In this document: positions 51,601 to 58,918 of the stretch, in pieces | Numbering within the stretch: position 1 is the first letter of the stretch | Layout: every line of letters starts with the position of its first letter | Assembly (NCBI GenBank): GCA_900771805.1 | Contig: CAAGPL010000045.1 | Coordinates: 1-64,000 of the forward strand | From: Bacilli bacterium | GTDB taxonomy: Bacteria; Bacillota_I; Bacilli_A; RF39; UBA660 | Reading direction: 5' to 3' | Length of the DNA: 64,000 nt | Position numbers and translations under genes: made by a program | Notes under the pieces: generated by a model | What the model was told of the DNA's origin: nothing | Database searches by the model: none | What the model saw: the letters and a program-made list of their open reading frames with translations, nothing else

Positions 51601-53122
51601 CAGTTCTTTCAAAAGTTATTGTATTGTAATTTTCTTCATTATCTTTTGTAGTTCCTGTTACTATATAAGTGATTTTATATTCTCCTATTTCTTTAGTATT
51701 AATAGAACTTTTTATTTCATCATCTTTTGTTATTGAACTTTCATAATTAGTTAATATTTGACCATCTTTTATTAATCCTGGTTCTTTATATAAATCTCCT
51801 TTAAGCAAAGTTATTGTTTTACTATCATTTAAAGAATAAGTGCTTTCTTCCATTTGCTTTGTTTCTTTTTTTGTTACTTTTATAGTTCTATAAAGCGTTA
51901 TTTTTCCTGAAGCAGAACTATATTCATAACTTACCTTATATGTTCCTTCTTTTTCAGTTAATTCATCTATTTTTATTTCCTGACCTGACTTATCAGTTAT
52001 AGTTCTCTTACAATTTTTAAAATCCGTTTTACATAGTGCACTTGCACTTTCATTTGTTGAAATACCATATTCTCTATATGTATCATCTACTTCTAAATTT
52101 ATTTCTTTATCCCCTATTAAATAAGCAGCTGGGCTTGTGTTTGTAACTAAGTTACCACTTACTCCTTTATCTGTTTTTTCTAGATTTGTACTATCCCCTG
52201 AATTATAAACTGAAAAATTAAAATAATCTAATTTATGATTTGGCATACCTGATAATAATTTAGTTGATGAATCATATACTCCATAAAAATTTTTATCTTC
52301 TTCTAATTCTATTTGAGAGGTTACTTGATTAGCAGTTTGAGTTGCTTCTAAAACTACTTGAAAATTAGGTTTAAAATAAAGCCCTGATAATCCATTTGGA
52401 TATTGTTCCTTATACAAACCAACTAATATTCCAAATGGTGCTAATCTTCCATTTTCTATTTTTTCTGATTTATATGCTGTTCCAGGAACAATTTTAGTAG
52501 TTAATGTTGCTTCTTTACTAATTACTTTAACTGGTTTTAAATTATCTATACTATATTTTAATGAGTCTGACGTTTCTTCATATATATCAAAAGTAACATT
52601 TATATCACTATTATTTTCAACATTTCCAACTCTTAAATATAATTGTTTTGATAATTTTTCTCCTACTTTAGAACCATATATAGTAACTGTAAGTTCCTTT
52701 TTGTTTTCGGATGGTTTATAATTATCTTCTTCATCATTTATAATCCATTCTGCATCAATATCATTTGTTAATGTAGCTTTTATTACAACGCTTCTAACAA
52801 CTGTGGCATCATCTTTTAGATTATCAATTGATAGTTTATAAGAAACATCGTATACTAATGTATTAAAACTTGGTATGGATTCTATTTTATCAGTTGATAT
52901 CGTGCTTTTTGGTGTAACACTTGCTGATGATATTTTTACTTTTCCTTTATATTCATCATTATCAGATGCATAAACAATAAGAGCAACTATGCATGAAAAT
53001 AAAAATACACCTATAAATGCAGATATGTATTTATGTTCCTTTATAAAATTTTCTATTCTTATTTTTTGAATAAGAAAAAAGTCTTTAATTTTTTGTGCTT
53101 TATTATTTTTTATATCACTCAT
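48677..53122 (-). CDS. Giant membrane-anchored surface protein with Ig/SdrD-like domains
   Basis: 1481 residues. The topology is type II: a 33-residue basic cytosolic N-terminus, one membrane helix (YISAFIGVFLFSCIVALIVYA), and all else outside. The ectodomain contains DUF5011-like immunoglobulin repeats (EINLEVDDTYREYGIS; KTITLLKGDLYKEPG), long beta-rich sections, one SdrD B-like domain (GTVWEDFDSDGIMKFDE, near residue 1180), an Asp/Glu/Lys linker, and a final DUF11-like domain. There is no C-terminal anchor. It probably works with the adhesin encoded immediately downstream. It lies between veg and spoVG, where Bacillus has no such genes, so it is a lineage-specific insertion. Confidence 0.8.
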   Translation of the reverse strand: MSDIKNNKAQKIKDFFLIQKIRIENFIKEHKYISAFIGVFLFSCIVALIVYASDNDEYKGKVKISSASVTPKSTISTDKIESIPSFNTLVYDVSYKLSIDNLKDDATVVRSVVIKATLTNDIDAEWIINDEEDNYKPSENKKELTVTIYGSKVGEKLSKQLYLRVGNVENNSDINVTFDIYEETSDSLKYSIDNLKPVKVISKEATLTTKIVPGTAYKSEKIENGRLAPFGILVGLYKEQYPNGLSGLYFKPNFQVVLEATQTANQVTSQIELEEDKNFYGVYDSSTKLLSGMPNHKLDYFNFSVYNSGDSTNLEKTDKGVSGNLVTNTSPAAYLIGDKEINLEVDDTYREYGISTNESASALCKTDFKNCKRTITDKSGQEIKIDELTEKEGTYKVSYEYSSASGKITLYRTIKVTKKETKQMEESTYSLNDSKTITLLKGDLYKEPGLIKDGQILTNYESSITKDDEIKSSINTKEIGEYKITYIVTGTTKDNEENYNTITFERTVKIVDKMPFVKAQVLTANAIYTSSNGKYGDPLLSIDSKDFTCNSTSNCSVKYYDVLTNEEISKLNTNKAGTYNAVYKVTDKNGFVLEVTNKINFITKYMFTAKNIKSDGNLYLYNNNFIALGSYFVNAKSIRDSSVTNNITVDLIAYGNNNEEVSKGTSVNKNYSVGTKTNSLEFETKEKTLSYGEETVLKSLFSYSADGDSNIDEVTVKVPIAIGTSTSTNPTALFSMIEYSSNLKEAYQISGINDNQEVIVKYYACKMEESGTTCVGDAKEFESYDDENIQKENLTLAYLTYTVKEVKPGQNINFRIRLKTNVGNHGGTISLTSNAYYKETLEDKTIKDVNKESDPSAKINITAFKARTKVFVGSSEQDVIVNGAEKNSSTLSIYPTISLPGENVNTNLAGINELKSVIIKVNLPSGINYIYNENYMLPNVSNNGKTLTYELKGQKVNEWIDPIQFDINYDIDINSGTKKDISVEIQATTPDNISDTSDISERTTIRSIIYQNNEVISYNQYASNVAISKDTSFYVGTKLYNNDKMAHNNISLVTVLPYNDISNEKVSYTGTYTISDLPDNALCTVSLPALVSKEENLRDSTEIDWKNCDEYKKNNYSRVTAIKVNNINLDVNKLYDQRITINPKGNKTDDMYKINSYLVYDSDVKTLHELTVSVISKKITGTVWEDFDSDGIMKFDEKKVSGVTLKLYSSSDNELIKTVTTDEKGYYSLTDLMPGTYYVVAEYNTAKYGISPYQVNLDKSITSQFKSVTISNEKEDIKENEKEDVEKSDNDETKKEDEVNNQSVIVRTDDIEITDNTRQVSNINLGLALRKEYSVKLTKYITKAITTNRLGVSTTRDYGNATLAKLDVKDINNLSIKVVYTLELENTGYYPGYIYQVKDYIPDGMTFNDKYEENKGWVMNDNGYLENNTLFDQLINSGEKKYLTIAFDISRKEAGSFINYASVDDEDLQILVVAGQNEEGD

Positions 53123-53193
53123 TATATAGACCTCCCATTTTAGTTTTATACATTATAATTTAATCATAAATCAGTAGAAAATGCAATAAACAT

Positions 53194-53222
53194 AATAAAA
53201 AAAAGTCCATATATTATGAACT
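53194..53222 (-). terminator. Terminator of veg
   Basis: Minus strand GTTCAT/ATGGAC stem (one wobble pair) followed by a T-rich stretch, overlapping the veg stop. Confidence 0.5.
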
Positions 53223-53420
53223 TATTACAACATTATTAATTAAAACATCTTTATAACCAAAACTTTTAATATCAGTCTTTGTTTTTAATGTCCATATGTT
53301 TTGATATGTATTTAAAATTACCCCCTCATACATTTCGTTTTTGTTTCTGCCTATATCAACATAAACCTTTATTTTTTTTCCTTTTAGCAATGTTATATTT
53401 TTTTTGATTTCATCAAGCAT
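53214..53420 (-). CDS. veg: Veg protein
   Basis: 68 residues, an SH3-like small barrel: IKKNITLLKGKKIKVYVDIG, EGVILNTYQNIWTLKT and FGYKDVLINNV. It matches Veg, the conserved protein downstream of yabG in Bacillus, which stimulates biofilm gene expression. It starts 11 bases after the yabG stop, so it depends on transcription through or from within yabG. Since yabG is interrupted, its expression may now come from a promoter inside the element or within the yabG fragment. Confidence 0.9.
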   Translation of the reverse strand: MLDEIKKNITLLKGKKIKVYVDIGRNKNEMYEGVILNTYQNIWTLKTKTDIKSFGYKDVLINNVVISS

Positions 53421-53431
53421 TTGTATCTCCT

Positions 53432-53929
53432 TTATCTTGGGTATCCCGTCGTCATAACCCCTCTTGTATTTACTCCTCCTATACCATCTTTACCATTACT
53501 TGTTTTTTCAAGTAACTCTAGCAAATCAACATTTTTATTTTTATCCGACAAACTAAGAGACAATGCAATTATTGCCGGGTCTAAGGCATGTATATTTATT
53601 CTCTTTGGACTTGATGCAAAATTAGCACCCGCTTTTATTAATTTTTCATAATCTGATTGACACGCACCTGCAATAATTATTAATTTATCATAATCACGTT
53701 GATATTTCCTGCAAACTTTAACCGCACCACAAAAATATTTTGAATTTTCTTTAGTTTTTGAATCATGGCCAGTTATAACAACTATATCAGGGTTTATATC
53801 TTTTAGATACTTTTCGATATTTTTTTCCATATCACTTTCTTCAGAATAAACTCCATAAGCCAAAACATTAGCATCCTTATAAAAAGATAAACATCTATTT
53901 AAATATTCCTTGTCACCATCTGCTGACAT
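53432..53929 (-). pseudogene. yabG: YabG sporulation protease, C-terminal half, split by a mobile element
   Basis: 165 codons that align with the last 165 or so of the roughly 290 residues of Bacillus YabG: DGDKEYLNRCLSFYK, PDIVVITGHDSK (His of the proposed catalytic pair), IIIAGACQSDYEKLI (Cys), FASSPKRINIHALDP, and the end IGGVNTRGVMTTGYP. The N-terminal SH3-like domain (about 120 residues) is missing. Homology begins abruptly at the DGD codons (53912-53920). Upstream, in frame, are TAG and TAA, and there is no ribosome-binding site before the ATG at 53929, so the fragment is not independently translated. YabG processes spore coat proteins in the mother cell. The missing half is expected beyond the right edge of the window. 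Confidence 0.88.
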
Positions 53930-53980
53930 TTACTAAGTAAGTCGAAAGCCTTTTTTATAAGCAAGACCCAATGTCTTACC
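53912..53980. mobile_element. Inferred attachment-site junction (element end in yabG)
   Basis: yabG homology stops at the DGD codons 53912-53920. Only 51 bases separate the fragment's ATG from the recombinase stop codon, the usual spacing between an attachment site and a large serine recombinase gene. The element-side sequence holds a small hairpin, AAGAC/GTCTT, near 53968-53982 on the minus strand. The core dinucleotide cannot be defined without the other end. Confidence 0.6.
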
Positions 53981-55543
53981 TTAATATAATTTAATATTTT
54001 TTGTTTTTCCTACACCAAATTTAAATATTATTTCTATTGTATTATCTTTATTAATGATAACTTTTTTTATTAAACTTCTTATATATTCTTTATCCATTAT
54101 ATCTTTTTTTATAAATTTATTATAAATATCTATTAGCTCATTTTTCTTTTCTTCACAGTTCATTTCTTCTATTAATTCTTTCAAATTAAATTCTAGCTTT
54201 TCCTTTTCTAAAGATATATCCTTTTTTCTTTTAATAAATTCCTCTAGACTAATATCGCCCTTTGTTTTAGAAAGATATATACCTTTAAGCCTCATATCAC
54301 AATTTTCTATTGCTTTATTTATATTTTCAATCTTCATCTTTGGTCTGTGTTTTTGATTAACTTCCTTCATGACGTCATTTATCGCATCATCAGAATTAAC
54401 ATAAACTTTGATCAAATCCTTTATATTATCTTCCAAAATTGTTCTTAATTTAGAATCATATAAAGTTCTATTATCACATTTTTTTCTGTTTATTGTTTTA
54501 TTACAAGAAAAATAATATACCTCTTTCCCATTTTTCGTTTTTCGGCAAGCAGTCATTTCATTGCCACAGCATCCGCAAAAAACTAATCCTTTTAATGTAC
54601 CATCATAATTATTTTTTTGCCTTCTAGCATTACTTTTAAGTTTTGAATTAGCTTCTATAAATAATTCATTACTAACAATTGCAGTATGTGCATCACTAAT
54701 TTCTTTTCTATCTCTTATAGGAATCCATTTTCGTTTCTTTTGTCTAAAGTCCTTTTTTTCGCTCTTTCTTACTACGATAGATCCTGTGTAAGTTTTATTT
54801 TTAATTATCCTATATATTATTTTATCAGTCCAATCATAATAATATTTTTTATTTTTGCTTGGAGTAATATTCATATATATAACAGGTGGTGCAATTTTTT
54901 CATTATTTAAAACGTCTGCAACTTCTTTTCTTGACATACCAGATGCGATACTTGAAAATATTCTCTTAACTATACTTGCTGAATACTCATCTACTTCTAA
55001 AAATCTTTTTTTATCTTTTTTTACTACTTTATAGCCATATGGTGCTGTAAAACCAATAAATTCTTTATTATTCGTTTTAGTAAGTGATACTTGTTTTCTT
55101 TTAATAGAAGTATCTCTTACATGTTGACTATTTATAACGGATTTTATTTGCACAAGACTATTTTTTTGAAAGTCACTAGGATTATTAGAATCGTAGCAAT
55201 CATCAATTGCTATAAATCTAATATTATATTTTGGAAAGTACTCGCTTATATAGTAGACTGTATCAATAAAATCTCTACCTAATCTTGATATATCTTTAGT
55301 TATTACTGTATCAATTAAGCCGGCTTGAATATCTGAAATAAGTTTTTCAAATGCTGGTCTTTCAAAATTGATGCCTGAATAACCATCATCAATATATTCT
55401 TTATTAATATGAAAGTTCATCTTCTTAGCATATTCATTCATTATACTAATTTGATTATAAATACTCTCTGAATAATCATTTTTAACGTTTGAATCTTTAT
55501 TCGATAACCTTGCGTATGACACTACCATTTTTTCATTAATCAT
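53981..55543 (-). CDS. Large serine recombinase, second of a tandem pair
   Basis: About 520 residues. The resolvase catalytic domain has the Ser nucleophile in VVSYARLSN, the conserved DDGYSGINFERPAFEKL, and KDISRLGRDF with the catalytic arginines. A recombinase domain (GYKVVKKDKKRFLEVDEYSASIVKRIF, key residues) and a zinc ribbon (GLVFCGCCGNEM ... FSCNK ... KKCDNR) follow, then a coiled coil. This is the SpoIVCA/TnpX-like class that performs site-specific integration and excision. The ATG at 55543 is chosen because GGAGAG lies seven bases upstream. It overlaps the stop of the other recombinase, so the two are translationally coupled. Confidence 0.93.
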   Translation of the reverse strand: MINEKMVVSYARLSNKDSNVKNDYSESIYNQISIMNEYAKKMNFHINKEYIDDGYSGINFERPAFEKLISDIQAGLIDTVITKDISRLGRDFIDTVYYISEYFPKYNIRFIAIDDCYDSNNPSDFQKNSLVQIKSVINSQHVRDTSIKRKQVSLTKTNNKEFIGFTAPYGYKVVKKDKKRFLEVDEYSASIVKRIFSSIASGMSRKEVADVLNNEKIAPPVIYMNITPSKNKKYYYDWTDKIIYRIIKNKTYTGSIVVRKSEKKDFRQKKRKWIPIRDRKEISDAHTAIVSNELFIEANSKLKSNARRQKNNYDGTLKGLVFCGCCGNEMTACRKTKNGKEVYYFSCNKTINRKKCDNRTLYDSKLRTILEDNIKDLIKVYVNSDDAINDVMKEVNQKHRPKMKIENINKAIENCDMRLKGIYLSKTKGDISLEEFIKRKKDISLEKEKLEFNLKELIEEMNCEEKKNELIDIYNKFIKKDIMDKEYIRSLIKKVIINKDNTIEIIFKFGVGKTKNIKLY

Positions 55544-57179
55544 TGTTTGACTCTCCATTTATATTAAAATTAAAATATATCCTTACTTTTTTGTTTTTAT
55601 CAATTGTTATTTTTTTAATAATTTCTCTTAATAAATTACTATCAGGATTTTTAACTTTTAAAAAATTATTGATTATTTTCTTTTTCGTTTTTTCATCATT
55701 AATGTCACTCTTGTCATCGCTTAGCATTCCATTTAAATCTGATATTTTATCTGACAAGATTAATTTTTCATTACTAAGGTCTTTCTTTATATTAACAAAC
55801 TCTTCCGTATTAATAATTCCTGACATCTTGTCTTTATACAAATCACTAATTGCTTTGTCAACATTTTTTAGTTTTACATAGTACTGATCTAACTCCGCTT
55901 GATAATTATTTAGCAAATCTCTATCTTGAAGAGCTAAATCATATGCTTTTGACAATTCTTTATTATCAGAATATTTAATAAGAATTTTCCTTATTTCATC
56001 TAATACTAATTTATTCAAAGCCTCTTCCCTATAATAATGCATAGAACATACATTACTCCTATATGTAGCATAAGTCCTACAACAATATACTGCATAAATA
56101 GAATTTTTACTTTTTTTAGACTTACTTTTACATCTTCTAACAAGCATAGCCTTTCCACAATCTTCACAAAAAACTAATCCTTTTAACAAATAATCATATT
56201 TTACATGTCTAATATCTAGTTTAATGCTTTCAGCCAATTTCTTGTTTGCAAGCTCAAAACTTTTCTTATCTATTATAGGTTCATGATTATTTTTTTTAAT
56301 TATCCACATATTTTTAGGTAACAATCTTTTTTTCTTTGATTTCAAACTTACTCTTTTATATTTTCCTTGAATCAAAGTTCCTATATATACTTCATTAGTA
56401 ATGATATTATTAATTGCACTACCCTTCCATAAATTAGTAGTAAAAGTTTTTTTGATTTTCTTATTATTATAAACACTTGGTGGTAATATTCCTTCATTCG
56501 TTAATGATCTTGCTATCATATTTGGAGACTCACCATTAATTTTCATTTTGAATATTCTTTTTACAATATTAGCTGCATATTCATCAACCACTAATTTTCT
56601 ATTATCATCTTTAGATCTAGCATATCCATATGGAACTGTACTTCCAACAAATAAGCCTTGTTCCATCAAATTATGTCTTACAGAAATTATCTTCCTTGAT
56701 GTTTCCTTTAAAAACATATCATTAATAACAGTCTTTAATGGAATCATATCATCATTACTTCTTGGTTCTTCGGTATCAAATTCGTCCAATATTGAAATAT
56801 ATCTAACATCATTTTCAGGAAAGTATTTATATATATATACTCCTGTACCTATAAAATCTCTACCTAATCTTGATGTATCCTTTGTTATTACACAATTTAT
56901 AATTCCGCACTCTATATCATTTATTAATCGTTTGAAGGCTGGTCTTTCAAAATTACCACCCGAATAACCATCATCAACGTAATAATCATATATTTCTATA
57001 CCGGCTTTTTTTGCATAATCTTTTATGCATTCTTTTTGATTTACTATACTGGAACTCTCACCATCATTATTTTCAGTTATAGATAGTCTAGCATATCCAG
57101 CTGCTTTGTATGATTTTCCTGTTATATCTTGTATCAATTTTGCGTTATCTCCTTTCTGCTTAATAACCATACAAATCAT
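55536..57179 (-). CDS. Large serine recombinase, first of a tandem pair
   Basis: 547 residues from the first ATG. The catalytic domain has AAGYARLSI (Ser), VDDGYSGGNFERPAFKRL and KDTSRLGRDFIGTGV. The recombinase domain includes VVDEYAANIVKRIF, and the zinc ribbon is GLVFCEDCGKAM ... YCCRTY ... VCSMHYYR. A coiled coil ends the protein. An internal TTG at 57137 with AAAGGAG upstream could be the real start. It shares the overall plan but only partial identity with its partner, suggesting a two-subunit recombination system. A small 39-codon ORF precedes it. Confidence 0.92.
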   Translation of the reverse strand: MICMVIKQKGDNAKLIQDITGKSYKAAGYARLSITENNDGESSSIVNQKECIKDYAKKAGIEIYDYYVDDGYSGGNFERPAFKRLINDIECGIINCVITKDTSRLGRDFIGTGVYIYKYFPENDVRYISILDEFDTEEPRSNDDMIPLKTVINDMFLKETSRKIISVRHNLMEQGLFVGSTVPYGYARSKDDNRKLVVDEYAANIVKRIFKMKINGESPNMIARSLTNEGILPPSVYNNKKIKKTFTTNLWKGSAINNIITNEVYIGTLIQGKYKRVSLKSKKKRLLPKNMWIIKKNNHEPIIDKKSFELANKKLAESIKLDIRHVKYDYLLKGLVFCEDCGKAMLVRRCKSKSKKSKNSIYAVYCCRTYATYRSNVCSMHYYREEALNKLVLDEIRKILIKYSDNKELSKAYDLALQDRDLLNNYQAELDQYYVKLKNVDKAISDLYKDKMSGIINTEEFVNIKKDLSNEKLILSDKISDLNGMLSDDKSDINDEKTKKKIINNFLKVKNPDSNLLREIIKKITIDKNKKVRIYFNFNINGESNND

Positions 57180-57216
57180 AAATTATTATTAAAAATAAAT
57201 CGAATGTGCAAATTTA

Positions 57217-57336
57217 TTAATAATTTTTATTTTGCACAATTGACATAACATATTTTTTAAAAATTTCAGTTATAAGCTGATCTATTGGTTTTCCATTTTC
57301 ATCATATATACATAATACTAATTCTTCGTTTTCCAT
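57217..57336 (-). CDS. Small protein of 39 aa upstream of the recombinases
   Basis: An ATG at 57336 with GGGAGGAAA seven bases upstream opens a 39-codon frame: MENEELVLCIYDENG, then KPIDQLITEIFKKYV and a short tail. The strong ribosome-binding site and acidic/hydrophobic pattern suggest a real protein. It lies just before the recombinase pair in the same orientation, where recombination directionality or accessory factors are often found. No function is established. It was too short for routine ORF calling. Confidence 0.6.
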   Translation of the reverse strand: MENEELVLCIYDENGKPIDQLITEIFKKYVMSIVQNKNY

Positions 57337-57382
57337 TTTTTCCTCCCATTAAACCTATGACCATAATATTTTTTTCATACAT

Positions 57383-57431
57383 AAAAAAAATAGGATATTT
57401 AATCGTTTTAAAAAAGCATAAATTACCCTAT
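57383..57431 (-). terminator. Terminator after the small-ORF pair
   Basis: Minus strand ATAGGGTAATTTAT pairs imperfectly with ATTAAATATCCTAT, followed by eight T residues. It separates the small ORFs from the recombinase unit. Confidence 0.6.
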
Positions 57432-57619
57432 CTGTTGATTTTAGATATTTTATATTTTAAATAAAAGTCTTTTCCAAAAATATTCATTAATTTACTTTTA
57501 TCTTTTATATTCTGCTTTAATAAATTATCTATTTTTCTAATTGCATCCCTTTTGTTATATGCATTTACTTTCATACTTGTTTTTTGTATAAATTTAACAT
57601 CAACTAAATAATCTTTCAT
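57428..57619 (-). CDS. Small protein, DpnD/PcfM-like, 63 aa
   Basis: 63 residues, YLVDVKFIQKTSMKVNAYN, then KRDAIRKIDNLLKQ. The plan (a beta strand pair followed by a helix with alternating Ala/Ile) resembles small DpnD/PcfM-like proteins seen in mobile elements, but the match is weak. It is similar in layout to its upstream neighbour (57616-57840), and the two overlap by four bases (ATGA), so they look like a duplicated pair. Function unknown. Confidence 0.5.
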   Translation of the reverse strand: MKDYLVDVKFIQKTSMKVNAYNKRDAIRKIDNLLKQNIKDKSKLMNIFGKDFYLKYKISKINR

Positions 57620-57840
57620 ACATTCACCCTAACAAATGGAATTGATAAATTTTCTCTTGATCTTGACTTTAATTCTTTCTTTTGAAGTTTATATTTTATA
57701 TTATTACTATTATTAATGTTTAAAATATCATTATTTTCGAGTGTGTCTTTTACCATATTAATTGCTGATAATTCATCATCAGCTATCACATTAAAATTAA
57801 TATTTTTACACAACCTTACTTTTATATTAAAATTTTTCAT
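57616..57840 (-). CDS. Small protein, paralogue of the following ORF, 74 aa
   Basis: 74 residues beginning NFNIKVRLCKNINFNVIADD, then ELSAINMVKDTLE, followed by an Asn-rich stretch and a basic tail (KSRSRENL). The first half aligns with the 63-residue neighbour (strand-strand-helix with Val/Ala at equivalent sites), suggesting tandem duplication. It has GAAAGGAA before its ATG. The upstream region holds a conserved-looking structured leader. No function is claimed. Confidence 0.5.
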   Translation of the reverse strand: MKNFNIKVRLCKNINFNVIADDELSAINMVKDTLENNDILNINNSNNIKYKLQKKELKSRSRENLSIPFVRVNV

Positions 57841-57855
57841 TACAAAATTCCTTTC

Positions 57856-57985
57856 TTTTTATTTTAAGAGGGTTTTAGTTTGCCCACAACTCCTGTGCCA
57901 ATAAGGTCACGTTACCTGGCGTTTTTTACTTAGTGACATATCGGTGATTTTCACTAAGGCTAAATTGTCAAAGAACACCCTGTAA
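57856..57985 (-). promoter_or_regulatory. Structured leader between the sigma-like gene and the small ORFs
   Basis: On the minus strand three motifs lie in order: a CTTAGTGA/TCACTAAG stem near 57925-57960, the hairpin GCCAGGT-AACGTG-ACCT-TATTGGC (57900-57925), and CACAGGAGTTGTGGGC (57880-57900), a small CACA/TGTG hairpin that presents GGAG in its loop. No ORF fills it. The concentration of pairing and a loop with ribosome-binding-like GGAG suggest an RNA leader or ncRNA, or a recombination or transfer site. I recall similar sequence in clostridial mobile elements but cannot verify it. Confidence 0.4.
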
Positions 57986-57986
57986 C

Positions 57987-58028
57987 AAAAAAAACAGGCA
58001 AAAGGAAATAATATCCTTTCACCTGTTT
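57987..58028 (-). terminator. Terminator of the sigma-like gene
   Basis: Minus strand AACAGGTGAAAGG and CCTTTTGCCTGTT form a long stem followed by eight T residues. Confidence 0.85.
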
Positions 58029-58062
58029 GTTCACTTAAATGTGATTTAGCAACCTAAATCTC

Positions 58063-58539
58063 TCATTTTTTTGAAATTTTATAAAATTCTTTTAATTTTT
58101 CTAATGCCAATTTCAAACTTTTAGAAATAGATTGATGTGTTGTATTCTCTTCTTCAGCAATCTGATAAATGTTTTTATTTTGAAAATAATATTTAATAAG
58201 TCTTCTTTTTTGAACTTCTGATAGCTTATTAATGAAATTTAATAAATCCTGATATTCATATTTTTTCAAAATAATATCTTCTAAATTTTCATGTTTATAT
58301 ACTAATCTTGAATTAATAGTCCATTCATAAATCTCACTATGTTCTATATGTCTTTTGTATTCGTTAATCTCACAAACATCATCAAGTTCAAATCTATCCA
58401 TTAAATCAAATACATCTTTTCTTACTTCAATATTTCTTAATATATTTTTACTATCTTTAAACAAAACATAATATTTTTCACCACTTACCTCTAGAGTATA
58501 TGGATTATCTTTTTTTCTGCTTCTTTTTGGTCTTTTCAT
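58063..58539 (-). CDS. Sigma-70-like regulator of the mobile element
   Basis: 158 residues with a basic N-terminus (MKRPKRSRKKDNP), a beta-rich middle part (KYYVLFKDSKNILRNIEV), and a C-terminal sigma region-4-like HTH: IYQIAEEENTTHQSISKSLKLAL. This is the layout of sigma-like regulators found in integrative conjugative elements and prophages of Firmicutes. It probably controls element genes. Its own terminator follows. No -10-binding (region 2) motif was recognised, so it may be a phage regulator rather than a functioning sigma factor. Confidence 0.65.
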   Translation of the reverse strand: MKRPKRSRKKDNPYTLEVSGEKYYVLFKDSKNILRNIEVRKDVFDLMDRFELDDVCEINEYKRHIEHSEIYEWTINSRLVYKHENLEDIILKKYEYQDLLNFINKLSEVQKRRLIKYYFQNKNIYQIAEEENTTHQSISKSLKLALEKLKEFYKISKK

Positions 58540-58603
58540 TTACCATCCTTTCTATTGATTTTTTTCAATAAAAAGGTGGACCTCTAGAAAAATAAAAAGA
58601 TAT

Positions 58604-58653
58604 AAAAAAAATCCTAGATGGGATTATAAAACTAATACCACATCTAGGATTTA
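58604..58653 (-). terminator. Terminator of the endolysin-holin-RHS unit
   Basis: Minus strand AAATCCTAGATG and CATCTAGGATT form a 10-bp stem with an interior loop, followed by eight T residues. It lies about 270 bases past the endolysin stop, so the transcript has a long 3' untranslated region. Confidence 0.8.
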
Positions 58654-58918
58654 AAGTTACAAATATAAATAAAAACCAAAACCCACTAATCATAGCAGCA
58701 CACCCATCAATGCCACAACAATTTACTACAATAGTAAAAGTGTATAGATGTACTGCTAAATATCTAAACCTTATACCTAAAAATATTATTTACTACTATA
58801 AAGGCATTGCTCCTTTTTTTGCTTGCTATTATATATTTTTATGGTATAAATGTAAATGAGATTTTTCTAATATAAAAAGTATTTTAATATTATTTTCAAA
58901 TGATATATTTCTTCATAT
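58654..58918 (-). other. Untranslated region after the endolysin, possible structured RNA
   Basis: No ORF of note. On the plus strand TAGCAGCACA (58692-58701) and TGTACTGCTA (58750-58759) are nearly complementary (one G-U pair), enclosing about 48 bases that include short CAACA and ATAGT runs. The gap lies between the endolysin stop and a strong terminator, so it could be a 3' UTR or ncRNA. I see nothing else certain. Confidence 0.35.

Noticed and set aside
53432..53929. The yabG segment as a complete small gene starting at the ATG at 53929
   Set aside because: There is no ribosome-binding site, in-frame stops are just upstream, and homology to the full protein begins inside the conserved DGD motif.
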